Below the pieces are notes generated by a model. The model was not told where the DNA came from, did not search any database, and saw nothing but the letters and a program-made list of their open reading frames with translations. DNA of 64,000 nt from Uranotaenia lowii. Lineage: Eukaryota > Arthropoda > Insecta > Diptera > Culicidae. Position 1 is the stretch's first letter, and every line of letters begins with the position of its first letter. A program made the position numbers and the translations under genes. Below are positions 23,647 through 32,445 of the stretch, piece after piece. The stretch spans positions 25,061,011-25,125,010 of the forward strand of contig NC_073691.1 of the NCBI RefSeq assembly GCF_029784155.1, in the 5' to 3' direction.

Positions 23647-26600
23647 TTATAATTTTTTTATAAGACCACTTGATTTTATAAATTTTATTAGTTTTTGTTC
23701 TGCTTCTGGGGTGTATGATAAAATATCGCCTATCGTTGTTCCAATTTCGCATTCTTGCCTTTGACTTTCGTATTTTTTGCAGTCCAATAGGAGGTGTTTA
23801 ACGGTTCTTCTTACTCCACAAACTTCGCAGTTCATGTCGCTTTTATCAATCAAGGATCTGTGAGTTTCCCATGAATGTCCTATTTTTAAACGTCGAATCG
23901 CAACTTCTTCTCGTCTTGACGTGGTATTGTATTCCCAATGGCGTGTTGTGCATCTTATCTCCCTAAGTTTATTGTCTGCTGTATTTGTCCATAGAATGCC
24001 AACTTTTCTTTTAATTTCATTAATTATGTCTTGTTGAGGAGTAGGAATTAAGGAAGGTTCTAGAGTCAATCCGTTTCTAGCCGCAAGATCAGCCTGTTCA
24101 TTACCAAAAATGCCCCTATGACTAGGGACCCAAAACAAGTCTATATGCATATTTTCTTGGACAATTTTTGTTATATTTTGGACCCAGGGGTGTCGACTGT
24201 CACATGATTCAACAGCTAGCAAAACGCTAGCGGAATCAGTGAATACGACGTGTGGTAAGGTGGCATTTTCAATTTTTTTTAATACTGTCATTAAACCGAA
24301 AGCCTCTGCGGAGAAAATACTAATGAAGTTAGGAAGTGGAAGGGATTGGGAAATGCAATTTTGGGGATGGAAAAGTCCTGCAGAAACAGCGTTACTTGTT
24401 TTTGAGCCATCAGTGAAGTACTTTAAATGATTTTGAAAATTTAGATCTACAATTTTTTGAAAATTTTTCTGGATGACAATATTTGGTAAATTTTTATCAC
24501 GGTAAGCTAACATATCCCAATTGATTCTAGCAGGTGTTGAACTCCATTTGTATGAGTATTTTTGTGAGTTTTCCGAAGGTGGTAAAACCCAGTTTAATTG
24601 AAATTCTAATTCTTGTTTCTTTGTTATAAAAATAGAGTAGTTCATAACTCTTCTGACATTTTCATTTTCAACATTTTGAAACCTAATGAAAAATTTTGCA
24701 GTGTTGTACAGCATGGCGTATTCAAAAGGTGGAAGACCTGATTCAGCCATAATACTTTTGATTGGGCTAGAGCAAAAGGCTCCTATAGCTAGTCTAACAA
24801 CTTTATTGTAGATTACTTCGAGCTTTTTTAAAAGACTTTTGTTACAGAAAATTAATACAGGAATTGCAAAGAAAAGTCTACTAAAAACAATACTTTTCCC
24901 TATGTTAAGAATTACATTAGATTGACCTCCAGTTTTTATATTTGATATTGCTTTCAGTATATTACATCTTTTGTAACATGTCATTACAGTTTGTTTTATA
25001 AATGGTAAAAAGCTCAAATTAGGTACTAAAACTACTCCGAGCCATTTAACTTCTTCTACATTGTTTAGTTGGGATCCGTTCAATTCTAAGATATTTGGAA
25101 TGACAGTAGTTTTTTTCTTTGTGAAACGCATAACAACAGTTTTTTCTGGAGAAATCCTAAAACCTGAGCGATTAGACCAGTTTCCTATTTTTGTGAGAGC
25201 TTTTTGCAGTTTATTCCGCAATAAATTTCCATTTTTTCCGGATACATACGAAACGATATCGTCTGCAAAAACTAGAATCTTAACATCACGTGGAATGTAC
25301 CTAAATACAGAATTGATTGCTATCAAAAACAGATGAACACTTAAAACCGACCCTTGAGGAACACCATTTTCTAATAATTTGGTATCCGACGTGCAATTAC
25401 CAACTATAACTTTAAAAGTACGCTCTTGAAGGAAATTTTTAACGAATCGAAACATATTTCCACCAATTCTCCAATCTTTTAATTGCTTGAGTATCAAAAA
25501 ACGCCAAGTTACATCGTAGGCCTTCGAAATATCTAGGAAAACAGCATCGGTAATATGTCTTCTCCTAAACGACTCTTTTATATCACCTATCAGTGTTATT
25601 ACATGTTCGTCCATTGATCTACCCTTCTGAAAAGCTAATTGTCGTGGATCTATCAAATTTCTTTTGTGTAACTCTGATGCAAGTCGGGAAGAAACCATCC
25701 TTTCCATTACTTTGGAAGGACAGGCAATCAAAGAAATGGGACGTATATTTTGAGGATCAGTATGAATCTTATTTGGTTTCGGGATAGGTACAACGAGTGA
25801 CTCTCTCCATATTTGAGGGAAAATATTTTCTGTCCAAAGACGGTTGTATTCTTTAAGGAGTGTGTGTTTTGCATGAAAAGGAAGATGTTGCAACATGGAG
25901 TAATTTATGTTGTCAGGCCCACAACTTTTACCTTTGCCCTTGTCAAGAGCTATCATTAACTCTTCGATAGAGAAAGGATTGTTATATAATTCATTTTCAG
26001 AAAAATTGCAAGAAATTGGTTGCTCTTTAATATTTTTATAAACTAAAAATTCGGAATCGTAAGAAGAACTGCTAGAGTTCTCAGCAAAACATTCAGCAAG
26101 TGTATTGGCTATTTTCAAAGGATCATCAGTAAGTCCTTCAGTGGTTTCTATGATCGTTATTTTGGATGTTTTATTGATTCCCCGAAGCGCTCGAATACGC
26201 CCCCACATTTCGCAAGGCGGTGTGTCAGAATTGAAAGTTGAAGTATAAGTTTCCCATGATTCTTTTTTTGCGTTCCACACTATTTTACGTGACTCGGATC
26301 TAGCTTTTTTAAATTCTTCGAGAAAACTAGCATATTCAGGATGATCTTTTCCAATATTCCTAAGAGCCCGAAGAGCTTTTCTTCTTCGCTTAATAGCGGA
26401 GTAAACTGTTTCTGACCACCAAGGAACTCTTTTCTTAGGAGGGATTTCTGAAGTTCGAGGAATAGATTGGTGGGCTGCATCAAAAATAATACTACTTATT
26501 TCTTCTATTGTCGCTGAGCCCCCTGCTGGAAGATTTTCGTCAATTACTCTTTCGAAAGTATTCCAATCTGCTGCTTTTGTAACCCAATTAGAACGTCTAT

Positions 26601-27300
26601 TTATACTGTTTATATTTTCATTATCAATGGAGATCATTATAGGAAAATGATCACTTTCATATAGATCGTCTAAAACTTTCCATGAAAAATCAATTATTTT
26701 TTCTCCTTTGCCTATTGACAAGTCTATACTAGAAATATTTCCTGAGTTTATACAGAAGTGAGTTCCAGAGCCATTATTTAATAAAATCAGATCGTTTTCG
26801 TCAATTATTTCTGAAATAATATTTCCAGATCTGTTTGCTTCAGAGCTTCCCCAATCAGGATGACAAGCATTGAAATCTCCTAATATTAAAAAAGGTGGTG
26901 ATAAAGATTTAACTAGTTTCGAAATTTCAGATTTGTTCCAATGTCCATTTCGGAGGTAGAGGGATACTATACTTAATTTAAAAGGATATAAAATTTGGAT
27001 TGCAACAGCTTGTAGTTGTGTATCTAAAGGTAGTTGAGCATGTGGGATATTTTCTAATATTGCAATAGAGACTCCACCCCAAGTTGAGTTGTAGTCCACA
27101 CCTTTTTTGTCATAAACAAAAAAGTTTTTTAATTGAAAGGATTTTTTATGATGAGTTTCTTGTAACGCCATGATATTTGGGTTATAATCAGAAATAAGAT
27201 GCTTTAATTCATTTCGATGAGAGTTTAAACCATTCAAATTCCATTGTAAAATGTTGAAAATGAAAGTTATGAAAAAAGAAAAGTTAAATAAAATAAACAT
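23647..27300 (-). CDS. ORF2 polyprotein: APE endonuclease, reverse transcriptase, RNase H
   Basis: The 1217-residue protein nicks target DNA and copies the element RNA by target-primed reverse transcription. Apurinic-type endonuclease occupies about residues 15-225: N21 in LQWNLNG, E48 in LQETH, GDFNACH with D142 and N144, and SDH 216-218. Reverse transcriptase spans about 480-760, with RPISLI, FLDISKAYD (D590, D596), GVPQGSVL (647-653) and FADD (678-681). RNase H spans about 960-1075: D964 in TDGS, E999, D1022 in TDSAS, H1061, D1071 in NEQADLAA. A CX2CX7HX4C knuckle ends it (C1158, C1161, H1169, C1174). The length is normal for the I clade and no internal stop is present. The ATG follows the ORF1 stop after one base (TAAAATG), which suggests coupled re-initiation. 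Confidence 0.95.
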   Translation of the reverse strand: MFILFNFSFFITFIFNILQWNLNGLNSHRNELKHLISDYNPNIMALQETHHKKSFQLKNFFVYDKKGVDYNSTWGGVSIAILENIPHAQLPLDTQLQAVAIQILYPFKLSIVSLYLRNGHWNKSEISKLVKSLSPPFLILGDFNACHPDWGSSEANRSGNIISEIIDENDLILLNNGSGTHFCINSGNISSIDLSIGKGEKIIDFSWKVLDDLYESDHFPIMISIDNENINSINRRSNWVTKAADWNTFERVIDENLPAGGSATIEEISSIIFDAAHQSIPRTSEIPPKKRVPWWSETVYSAIKRRRKALRALRNIGKDHPEYASFLEEFKKARSESRKIVWNAKKESWETYTSTFNSDTPPCEMWGRIRALRGINKTSKITIIETTEGLTDDPLKIANTLAECFAENSSSSSYDSEFLVYKNIKEQPISCNFSENELYNNPFSIEELMIALDKGKGKSCGPDNINYSMLQHLPFHAKHTLLKEYNRLWTENIFPQIWRESLVVPIPKPNKIHTDPQNIRPISLIACPSKVMERMVSSRLASELHKRNLIDPRQLAFQKGRSMDEHVITLIGDIKESFRRRHITDAVFLDISKAYDVTWRFLILKQLKDWRIGGNMFRFVKNFLQERTFKVIVGNCTSDTKLLENGVPQGSVLSVHLFLIAINSVFRYIPRDVKILVFADDIVSYVSGKNGNLLRNKLQKALTKIGNWSNRSGFRISPEKTVVMRFTKKKTTVIPNILELNGSQLNNVEEVKWLGVVLVPNLSFLPFIKQTVMTCYKRCNILKAISNIKTGGQSNVILNIGKSIVFSRLFFAIPVLIFCNKSLLKKLEVIYNKVVRLAIGAFCSSPIKSIMAESGLPPFEYAMLYNTAKFFIRFQNVENENVRRVMNYSIFITKKQELEFQLNWVLPPSENSQKYSYKWSSTPARINWDMLAYRDKNLPNIVIQKNFQKIVDLNFQNHLKYFTDGSKTSNAVSAGLFHPQNCISQSLPLPNFISIFSAEAFGLMTVLKKIENATLPHVVFTDSASVLLAVESCDSRHPWVQNITKIVQENMHIDLFWVPSHRGIFGNEQADLAARNGLTLEPSLIPTPQQDIINEIKRKVGILWTNTADNKLREIRCTTRHWEYNTTSRREEVAIRRLKIGHSWETHRSLIDKSDMNCEVCGVRRTVKHLLLDCKKYESQRQECEIGTTIGDILSYTPEAEQKLIKFIKSSGLIKKL

Positions 27301-27301
27301 T

Positions 27302-27895
27302 TTAAATATTATCTATAAACATATCATCAACGTCATCATCGAACATATCGGCATCACTGCGAGAATCAATTGTTGGACTAGATTTCCGGATATGTTTGCT
27401 AGGTGGTTCCTTACTATTAGGTGAAAGAGGGTTCTTCACAGGAGATCGTGAATTTGTTGATCGATTTATGTTCGGAGAGTATTGATCGTTTCTTCTAGTT
27501 TTAGGGTTTTGTTTAGTTTCGGATATCACAATATTCGTATTCGATTTAGGTTGAGTATTTTCAGAGCTTTTTAGTGGGGTGAGAGGGACAAGATTTTCCG
27601 AGAGAGCAATTGGAGATTTGTTGGTAGTAATTGATGAGTCAGTTGAACTTGCGGCTGGAATAGATTGGGATTTATGTTGAGTGTTTTCAGAGCTTTTTGG
27701 TTGAGTGAGAGGGACAATAATTTTCGAGAGAGCAATTGGTGACTTGTTAATTATTATTGGTGAATCAATTGAACTAGCGAGAGGAAGAGATTGAGATTGA
27801 CAAGAGCATTTGCAACCACATTGGCGGAGAGGAAGTGGGACAACTTGGGAAACGTTTAATCGATTAGAGATATTTCTTGAAGCATCTAAATATGA
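27302..27895 (-). pseudogene. ORF1 3' half, separated by a frame break
   Basis: The frame is open for 197 codons from 27895 to the TAA at 27302-27304 but is one frame away from the upstream ORF1 part. It holds a Cys-rich patch (QCGCKCSCQ), two tandem 42-residue Ser/Thr/Pro/Ile-rich repeats (each containing NKSPIALS and KSSENTQ), a basic region (KQNPKTRRN, KHIRKSS), and an acidic end (DADMFDDDVDDMF). ORF1 of this group binds element RNA, and the basic and low-complexity tail fits that role. Ten bases (27896-27905) lie between the upstream stop and the opening of this frame, so a single programmed slip would not join them. Confidence 0.75.
27548..27802 (-). repeat. 126-bp in-frame tandem duplication inside ORF1
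   Basis: Two adjacent copies, about 27550-27675 and 27676-27801, share TTTTCAGAGCTTTTT, GAGAGGGACAA and CGAGAGAGCAATTGG at the same offsets, with perhaps 80% identity overall. The length is a multiple of three, so the repeat is kept in frame as a 42-residue duplication. It shows expansion of a disordered spacer within the RNA-binding protein. Confidence 0.85.
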
Positions 27896-27905
27896 TTATG
27901 TTATG

Positions 27906-28736
27906 TTAAATATGTTCATTTCGTTCAGCATAAATGCGGCGAGCTGAGGGGTAGGGAATGTCGTTATCGATTTTAATTTTTACGATGGCTGCTTCAGATT
28001 TGAAAACAGGGCAAGAGGAAGATGTAACGGGATGGGGACCAGAGCAATTAATACATTCAGGAGGAAGTGCACATTCATCGCCATGAAAATCTTTTCCACA
28101 GTTCTTACATTTTTTACTTTTTTCACATTTGTGTGCGACATGGCCATACTCAAGGCATTTTGAGCAGCGAATAGGACGCGGATAATATGTTCGTGTTGGT
28201 TTTTTTGTAAATCCGAATTTTATAAAAGCCGGAGCCGTTTGCTGCCTAATAGTCAGCACAATGCTATCGGTGTTGACTAGCTTTTCACCCACCTTCTTTT
28301 TTATACGGTCTACCTGTACCACGTGTTGATCTCGTAACTCCTCCAAAATGATTTTATCATCAACGCTCTTCACCTCCGGGGCAAAAATCACTACCTTGCA
28401 GAAATTCAGCGACGGATGCTCGAAGGTTTTGATCCGGGTACCATCAGCCAGTTGAGACAGTTGAAGTAGTTTCTCACGTTTTGATCTGCCTCTTATTTTT
28501 AGAACAATACGTGCGCCATTTTGTTCTGTACGTGAATCCTCTACATCTCCAATTGAATTGATGATGGATCGATGAATTAGGAATGGTGATACATCGGCCA
28601 AGGAAAAATTTTTCTTATCACTTTCCGCTTTTTCTTTATCGAATTCCACAACAATGTAGCAAACTTCGCCACGATTTGCGATTAAAGATCCCAGAGCTGG
28701 GAAATCGTCTCCTCTACGAAACCCCTCTGTCGCCAT
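27906..28736 (-). CDS. ORF1 5' part: gag-like RNA-binding protein with three zinc knuckles
   Basis: 276 codons from the ATG at 28736. The N-terminal 180 residues form a region with no motif I can name, followed by three zinc knuckles: C191-X2-C194-X4-H199-X4-C204, then C210, C213, H218, C222, then C228, C231, H235, C242. This arrangement is standard for ORF1 of I and Jockey group elements, where it packages element RNA and aids nucleic-acid annealing. The frame stops at 27906-27908 just after SARRIYAERN, well before the usual ORF1 length. The remaining 197 codons continue in another frame, so this copy is broken. Confidence 0.9.
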   Translation of the reverse strand: MATEGFRRGDDFPALGSLIANRGEVCYIVVEFDKEKAESDKKNFSLADVSPFLIHRSIINSIGDVEDSRTEQNGARIVLKIRGRSKREKLLQLSQLADGTRIKTFEHPSLNFCKVVIFAPEVKSVDDKIILEELRDQHVVQVDRIKKKVGEKLVNTDSIVLTIRQQTAPAFIKFGFTKKPTRTYYPRPIRCSKCLEYGHVAHKCEKSKKCKNCGKDFHGDECALPPECINCSGPHPVTSSSCPVFKSEAAIVKIKIDNDIPYPSARRIYAERNEHI

Positions 28737-28914
28737 AGCGACGAGGCTGGTTTTTAACGTTCAAACACACTCTACTTTTATTTCTAGGTTATTTCGTCAA
28801 CCTTGAAAACTCTTCACGAGCGAGAAAATAAAGAACAAAGAACAAAAGACTTTCTCAAAACAACTAATAGATCAAAGGAAACGACCGATCACGATGCTGG
28901 TTGAGATAAGACTG
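28737..28914 (-). promoter_or_regulatory. 5' leader with internal initiator + DPE promoter
   Basis: With the flanking T the start reads TCAGTC, matching the insect initiator TCAKTY, with A+1 at 28913. Bases +28 to +32 (28886-28882) read GGTCG, an exact fit to the downstream promoter element RGWYV at its required spacing. I and Jockey group elements are known to use such internal TATA-less pol II promoters. The position follows directly from the element boundary and was not chosen freely. Confidence 0.75.
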
Positions 28915-28926
28915 AGTTATAAATAG
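28915..28926. repeat. Target-site duplication, right (5') side of I-clade element
   Basis: AGTTATAAATAG matches 23510-23521 exactly and directly follows the element's first base. Confidence 0.95.
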
Positions 28927-28978
28927 TTGTTTAATAATATTAGTTCTAATAATAAAAAAAACATTTAAAAAAAAATCT

Positions 28979-29810
28979 GAAATCTTAACCTGAAATCTGT
29001 ATCTAAAATCTGAATCTGAAATCTGAATCTGAAATCTTAACCCGAAATCTGTATCTAAAATCTGAAATCTGAATCTGAAATCTGAATCTGAATCTGAAAT
29101 CTGAATCTGAAATCTGAATCTGAAATCTGAATCTGAAATCTGAATCTGAAATCTGAATCTGAAATCTGAATCTGAAATCTAAATCTGAAATCTGAATCTG
29201 AAATCTGAATCTGAAATCTGAATCTGAAATCTGAATCTGAAATCTGAATCTGAAATCTGAATCTGAAATCTGAATCTGAAATCTGAATCTGAATCTGAAA
29301 TCTGAATCTGAAATCTGAATCTGAAATCTGAATCTGAAATCTGAATCTGAAATCTGAATCTGAAATCTGAATCTGAAATCTGAATCTGAAATCTGAATCT
29401 GAAATCTGAATCTGAAATCTGAATCTGAAATCTGAATCTGAAATCTGAATCTGAAATCTGAATCTGAAATCTGAATCTGAAATCTGAAATCTGAATCTTT
29501 AATCTAAATCTGAAATCTGAATCTGAAATCTGAATCTGAAATCTGACATCTGAATCTGAATCTTAAATCTGAATCTTAAATCTGAATCTGAAATCTGAAT
29601 CTGAAATCTGAATCTGAAATCTGAATCTGAAATCTGAATCTGAAATCTGAATCTGAAATCTGAATCTGAAATCTGAATCTGAAATCTGAATCTGAAATCT
29701 GAATCTGAAATCTAAATCTGAAATCTGAATCTGAAATCTAAATCTGATATCTTAATCTATAATCTGAATCTGAAATCTGAATCTGAATTTGGATCTGAAA
29801 ATTTAATATT
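28979..29810 (+). repeat. 13-bp satellite (CTGAATCTGAAAT)n
   Basis: About 830 bases and roughly sixty copies of CTGAATCTGAAAT, a 6-mer CTGAAT joined to a 7-mer CTGAAAT. Homogeneity is high in the centre (29080-29500) and lower at both edges, which carry variants such as CTTAATC and CTGTATC. The array begins about 50 bases from the I-clade element's target-site duplication. Faint copies also occur near 39400-39445 and 58010. High central homogeneity implies recent slippage or unequal exchange. Confidence 0.95.
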
Positions 29811-30023
29811 AAATTTCAAACTCGAATCTGGTAACACGTCCAAACCGAGCGCCGCATTTAATTAATACCGGACTGGATGGCTGAGGGAAAATCTGTTTCT
29901 GGAAACAAACAGAGAGCTTAACAACATGCTTCAAATTTCCTCGTTCACTCAAGAAACTGAAAGCGATCCTAAGACGCTCTGAGAGAGTCTCGATTGAAAT
30001 CGACTATAGGTAAAAATAGGTGC
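29811..30023 (-). other. Possible 3' flank of the spliced gene candidate
   Basis: Sequence after the candidate stop on the minus strand is moderately complex and includes ATTAAA (near 29860), a common variant polyadenylation signal. It ends against the 13-bp satellite. No other feature. Confidence 0.3.
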
Positions 30024-30570
30024 TCATGAGTGACCATCCAACGAGTCTGTCTGGCCCGGCGTCGCCACCGGACGAACTTGACAACAAAATGCGCAGATTG
30101 AAGATCGTCTGATGGGCGGCGCGACGCCGCCCATCGCATTCGCAGGACAAGTAGAGGCTTGATCCTGTCTTGACAGACCCGAGGACGGCCTCGTCATATT
30201 CAAAAGTTGGCACTCTCCCGGAGTTGGCAGATGTCCAACGAGCAACGCCTCGCGATCCCGGGATCTTTTCCGTTGTTCTTTTCGAATTACTCTAGGCGTA
30301 GGTTGAGCTGAGCTGAAAGTGCGTTACCATGAGGCCATGAGCCCGAGCTCTATGACGCGTAAAGTTGCTGCAGCTTACGGTGTAAAATGGTTCTCGATTG
30401 TATGTAAAGTAGATGACAACTTGCCCGGGACAGCCAAGGTCTTCAGGGAACTTTTGAGGATCGCCTGGAGGCGATCGAAACGTGAGTCCAGCAAGGTCTT
30501 CCCCAAGGTAAGAAGGTTAGGATCACTCGGTTCGAGTTCATGGAACGCCGTCTTCATTCGAGAAACATAC
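30024..30570 (-). CDS. Candidate spliced gene, last two exons (hypothetical protein)
   Basis: Exon A (30379-30570) follows a pyrimidine-rich acceptor, TTTTGTTTTCATTTTCAG. It reads SRMKTAFHELEPSDPNLLTL and on through LDSRFDRLQAILKSSLKTL, and ends at a GTAAGC donor. The 66-nt intron (30313-30378) ends in ACTTTCAG. Exon B (30024-30312) continues in the same frame, with RKEQRKRSRDREALLVGHLP, to a TGA, giving at least 159 codons. G/C-ending codons are common, unlike the surrounding noise, and 66 nt is a typical insect intron length. I recognise no domain. Upstream exons are not found. The CAG/GTATGT at 30565-30573 could instead be a donor, which would break the model. Confidence 0.45.
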
Positions 30571-30613
30571 CTGAAAATGAAAACAAAAGAAAAGTAAATC
30601 TTTTAGTTCGGGG

Positions 30614-31141
30614 TTGCTGAAGAATGAGGTTGGTTTCGAGATCGAATTGAATGGTTTCAAGTACTTGAAGAAAGACAAGGGTGAATGGGGTAAGATTTCG
30701 CCATTTTCATTGTTTTATGGGTCCGAAAGCAAAACCTCGTATTTCTGTCGGACCTTCCGATGTTTACACAACATCAACTCAGACTTGAGTTGTGCAAAAA
30801 TGAAAAAAAAATCCTAAAACTTTAACCCATTCAACAATTACGTGTGGAGGTTCCCTTCACAGGTAAGTGTCCAAAACAACCTTTCGGAAGGAGGAAGTTA
30901 GGTTATGTCTTGTCTTAATGAGTCCGACAAACAATTAACAATGATGCGTGTGCTTCTGTTTTGACTTTTATTTTTTCTCGTTTAGCTTTTTGAACCCGAA
31001 ACATCTGCAGCAGCAAACTCGAGGAGTTTGATACCAGAAAAGGTTCAGACAAGTGCCGAGGGACCAAAACCTAACCTAAGTATGAGCCAGAGCGCATCTC
31101 ATTTGCATACAATGTTACCCGTCCCTTACGGCAGCTTCTGA
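30614..31141 (+). pseudogene. Exon-like sequence on the plus strand, interrupted
   Basis: A frame open from 30614 (EVGFEIELNGFKYLKKDKGE, then a Cys-containing stretch) stops at 30815-30817. In the same frame after that stop, 15 codons lead to a textbook donor (CAG/GTAAGT at 30863). A pyrimidine-rich acceptor ends at 30985, and a 51-codon exon follows (LFEPETSAAANSRSLIPEKV and on) to a TGA at 31139-31141. Good splice signals and common frame suggest a former gene on this strand. The internal TAA and the opposed candidate gene beside it make that uncertain. The Gly-Phe-Lys-Tyr plus Cys pattern faintly recalls FLYWCH fingers; I do not assign it. Confidence 0.25.
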
Positions 31142-31483
31142 ACCGCGTGGAATGCCTTTTCGAATTCTTTGACTGCCGGCGGTGCAAGCAGTCAAGTGCG
31201 GAAGTGAAATAGACGAACCGAAAACAATAACAACAGATGAACGAAAAGAGATCGTCTTCGAAGACTCTAGGAAAAAAAACACTTTCAACATTGCATCTGG
31301 GAGGGAGCATTCATGTTGGTACGATTCGTGTAGCAATGGTTGGCCAGGAAAATGCTGCCGCAAGTTGCATGTTCGGATGTTGAGCAGCAACAAAATGATG
31401 CTACATATGCCACGTGCTATCTCTTTTTGCATGAAAGGAACTGCTTCGAATCCATTTTTTATGGTTCCAGAAAGCCGATCAAA
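31142..31483. other. Complex sequence with opposed open frames
   Basis: Overlapping open frames of about 106 codons (+, 31182-31502) and 125 codons (-, 31115-31492) cover the same bases. Neither shows a known family. The region is less AT-rich than the window average and may be part of the exon cluster to its left. Confidence 0.3.
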
Positions 31484-31873
31484 TCCTGGCAATTTTATCT
31501 AAAAACCTGGTAAGATCCGAGAGTTTGATTTCGGAATTTCCAACTCATAATCCGGGCAATATCCGCGCGAAATTTTGTCAAAACCACGAAATTTTTCAAT
31601 AAAAATCCAAAAAAATGCACTTGCATTTTTTTTGTATTTAAATTGCATTTTAAGCTTTCAAAAAACCGTTCATGAATTGAACGCAAAAATCAAACATTGT
31701 AATATTTTAAAATGAGTTTTTTGATAGATTTTACAATTAAATCGAATGAATCCGGGCAAAATCCGGGATATTTTCAACGACATCCTGGCAATCGGGCCGG
31801 ACCGGAGTTTTCCTAAATTTTGTATCAAATATCCGGGCAAGTCCGGGTACAACTGGACAATCTGGCAAGCCAA
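31484..31873 (-). mobile_element. MITE family G (GGTTGCCAGATTGCCCGG), decayed copy
   Basis: In reverse complement this copy runs from GGCTTGCCAGATTGTCC through GACTTGCCCGGATATTTGA and TTGCCCGGATT to CCAGGTTTTTAGATAAAATT. It is collinear with the copies at 32446 and 42158. Its outer end is altered and the far terminus is missing. It lies only 570 bases from a second copy in the opposite orientation. Confidence 0.75.
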
Positions 31874-32437
31874 GCATAGAAAAATTGATATCGAAACGAC
31901 AAATCGATAGTTAACTAAATTTATTTTATAACAAATCAACAACAACTTCAATAATTATAATGAAAAAACTGTAATTTGAATAATGGAAGAATGTTTTTGT
32001 AGAGGTACTATTCTCATAAAAGCCATCAAAATCAAATATTGATAAATAATATTTAATGTTGAAAAATATTCTATACTTTGAAGCTCTAAACTCTGAACTG
32101 TTGATAACATTACGAAATTTTTGATAAATTGAAATATTCTTCAAAAAACCAATTTCAGACTTATTTTTATTTTGTGAAATTTCAACACTTCTTTGACAAA
32201 ACTGTAAAACATTACAAAAAATTTACAAACAAAGGTTTTAAATCAATGACCAACTTTCCCGAAAATTACTAGTAAATTAGACTTCTGCAAAAAAGTATAG
32301 AAGTTTCCTTCCGGTTTACTTTTCGCCATAAGGTAAAATATGGGAATTTTGACGATTTTACAAAAAAGTTTCAAATCAAATTGAATTTGAACCAATGGTC
32401 AAATGGATTGGCCATCCTCAACAAATTTGTTAAATGA
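31874..32437. other. AT-rich spacer between two MITE copies
   Basis: No gene, repeat or element end was recognised. Confidence 0.5.
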
Positions 32438-32445
32438 ATTTAAAC

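Larger units (their letters stand above)
23522..28914 (-). mobile_element. Full-length I-clade non-LTR retrotransposon (5.4 kb)
   Basis: On the minus strand the element starts at 28914 with CAGTCTTATCTC. It carries a 178-nt 5' leader, ORF1 (28736 to 27302, broken), ORF2 (27300-23647), a roughly 100-nt 3' UTR with AATAAA, and a 17-base poly(A). It is flanked by the 12-bp duplication AGTTATAAATAG (23510-23521, 28915-28926), so the 5' end is complete. Endonuclease, reverse transcriptase, RNase H and a terminal zinc knuckle in one ORF2, with three zinc knuckles in ORF1, place it in the I group. ORF2 is uninterrupted. ORF1 has a frame break near 27896-27908, so this copy is probably not autonomous as it stands. 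Confidence 0.95.

Noticed and set aside
24239..26483. Open frames overlapping ORF2 (24239-24430 +, 25061-25336 +, 25593-25787 +, 26280-26483 -)
   Set aside because: They are shadows of the intact ORF2 in other frames and show no family of their own.
28979..29810. CRISPR-like array
   Set aside because: The unit is 13 bases and directly tandem with no unique spacers, in a eukaryotic context.
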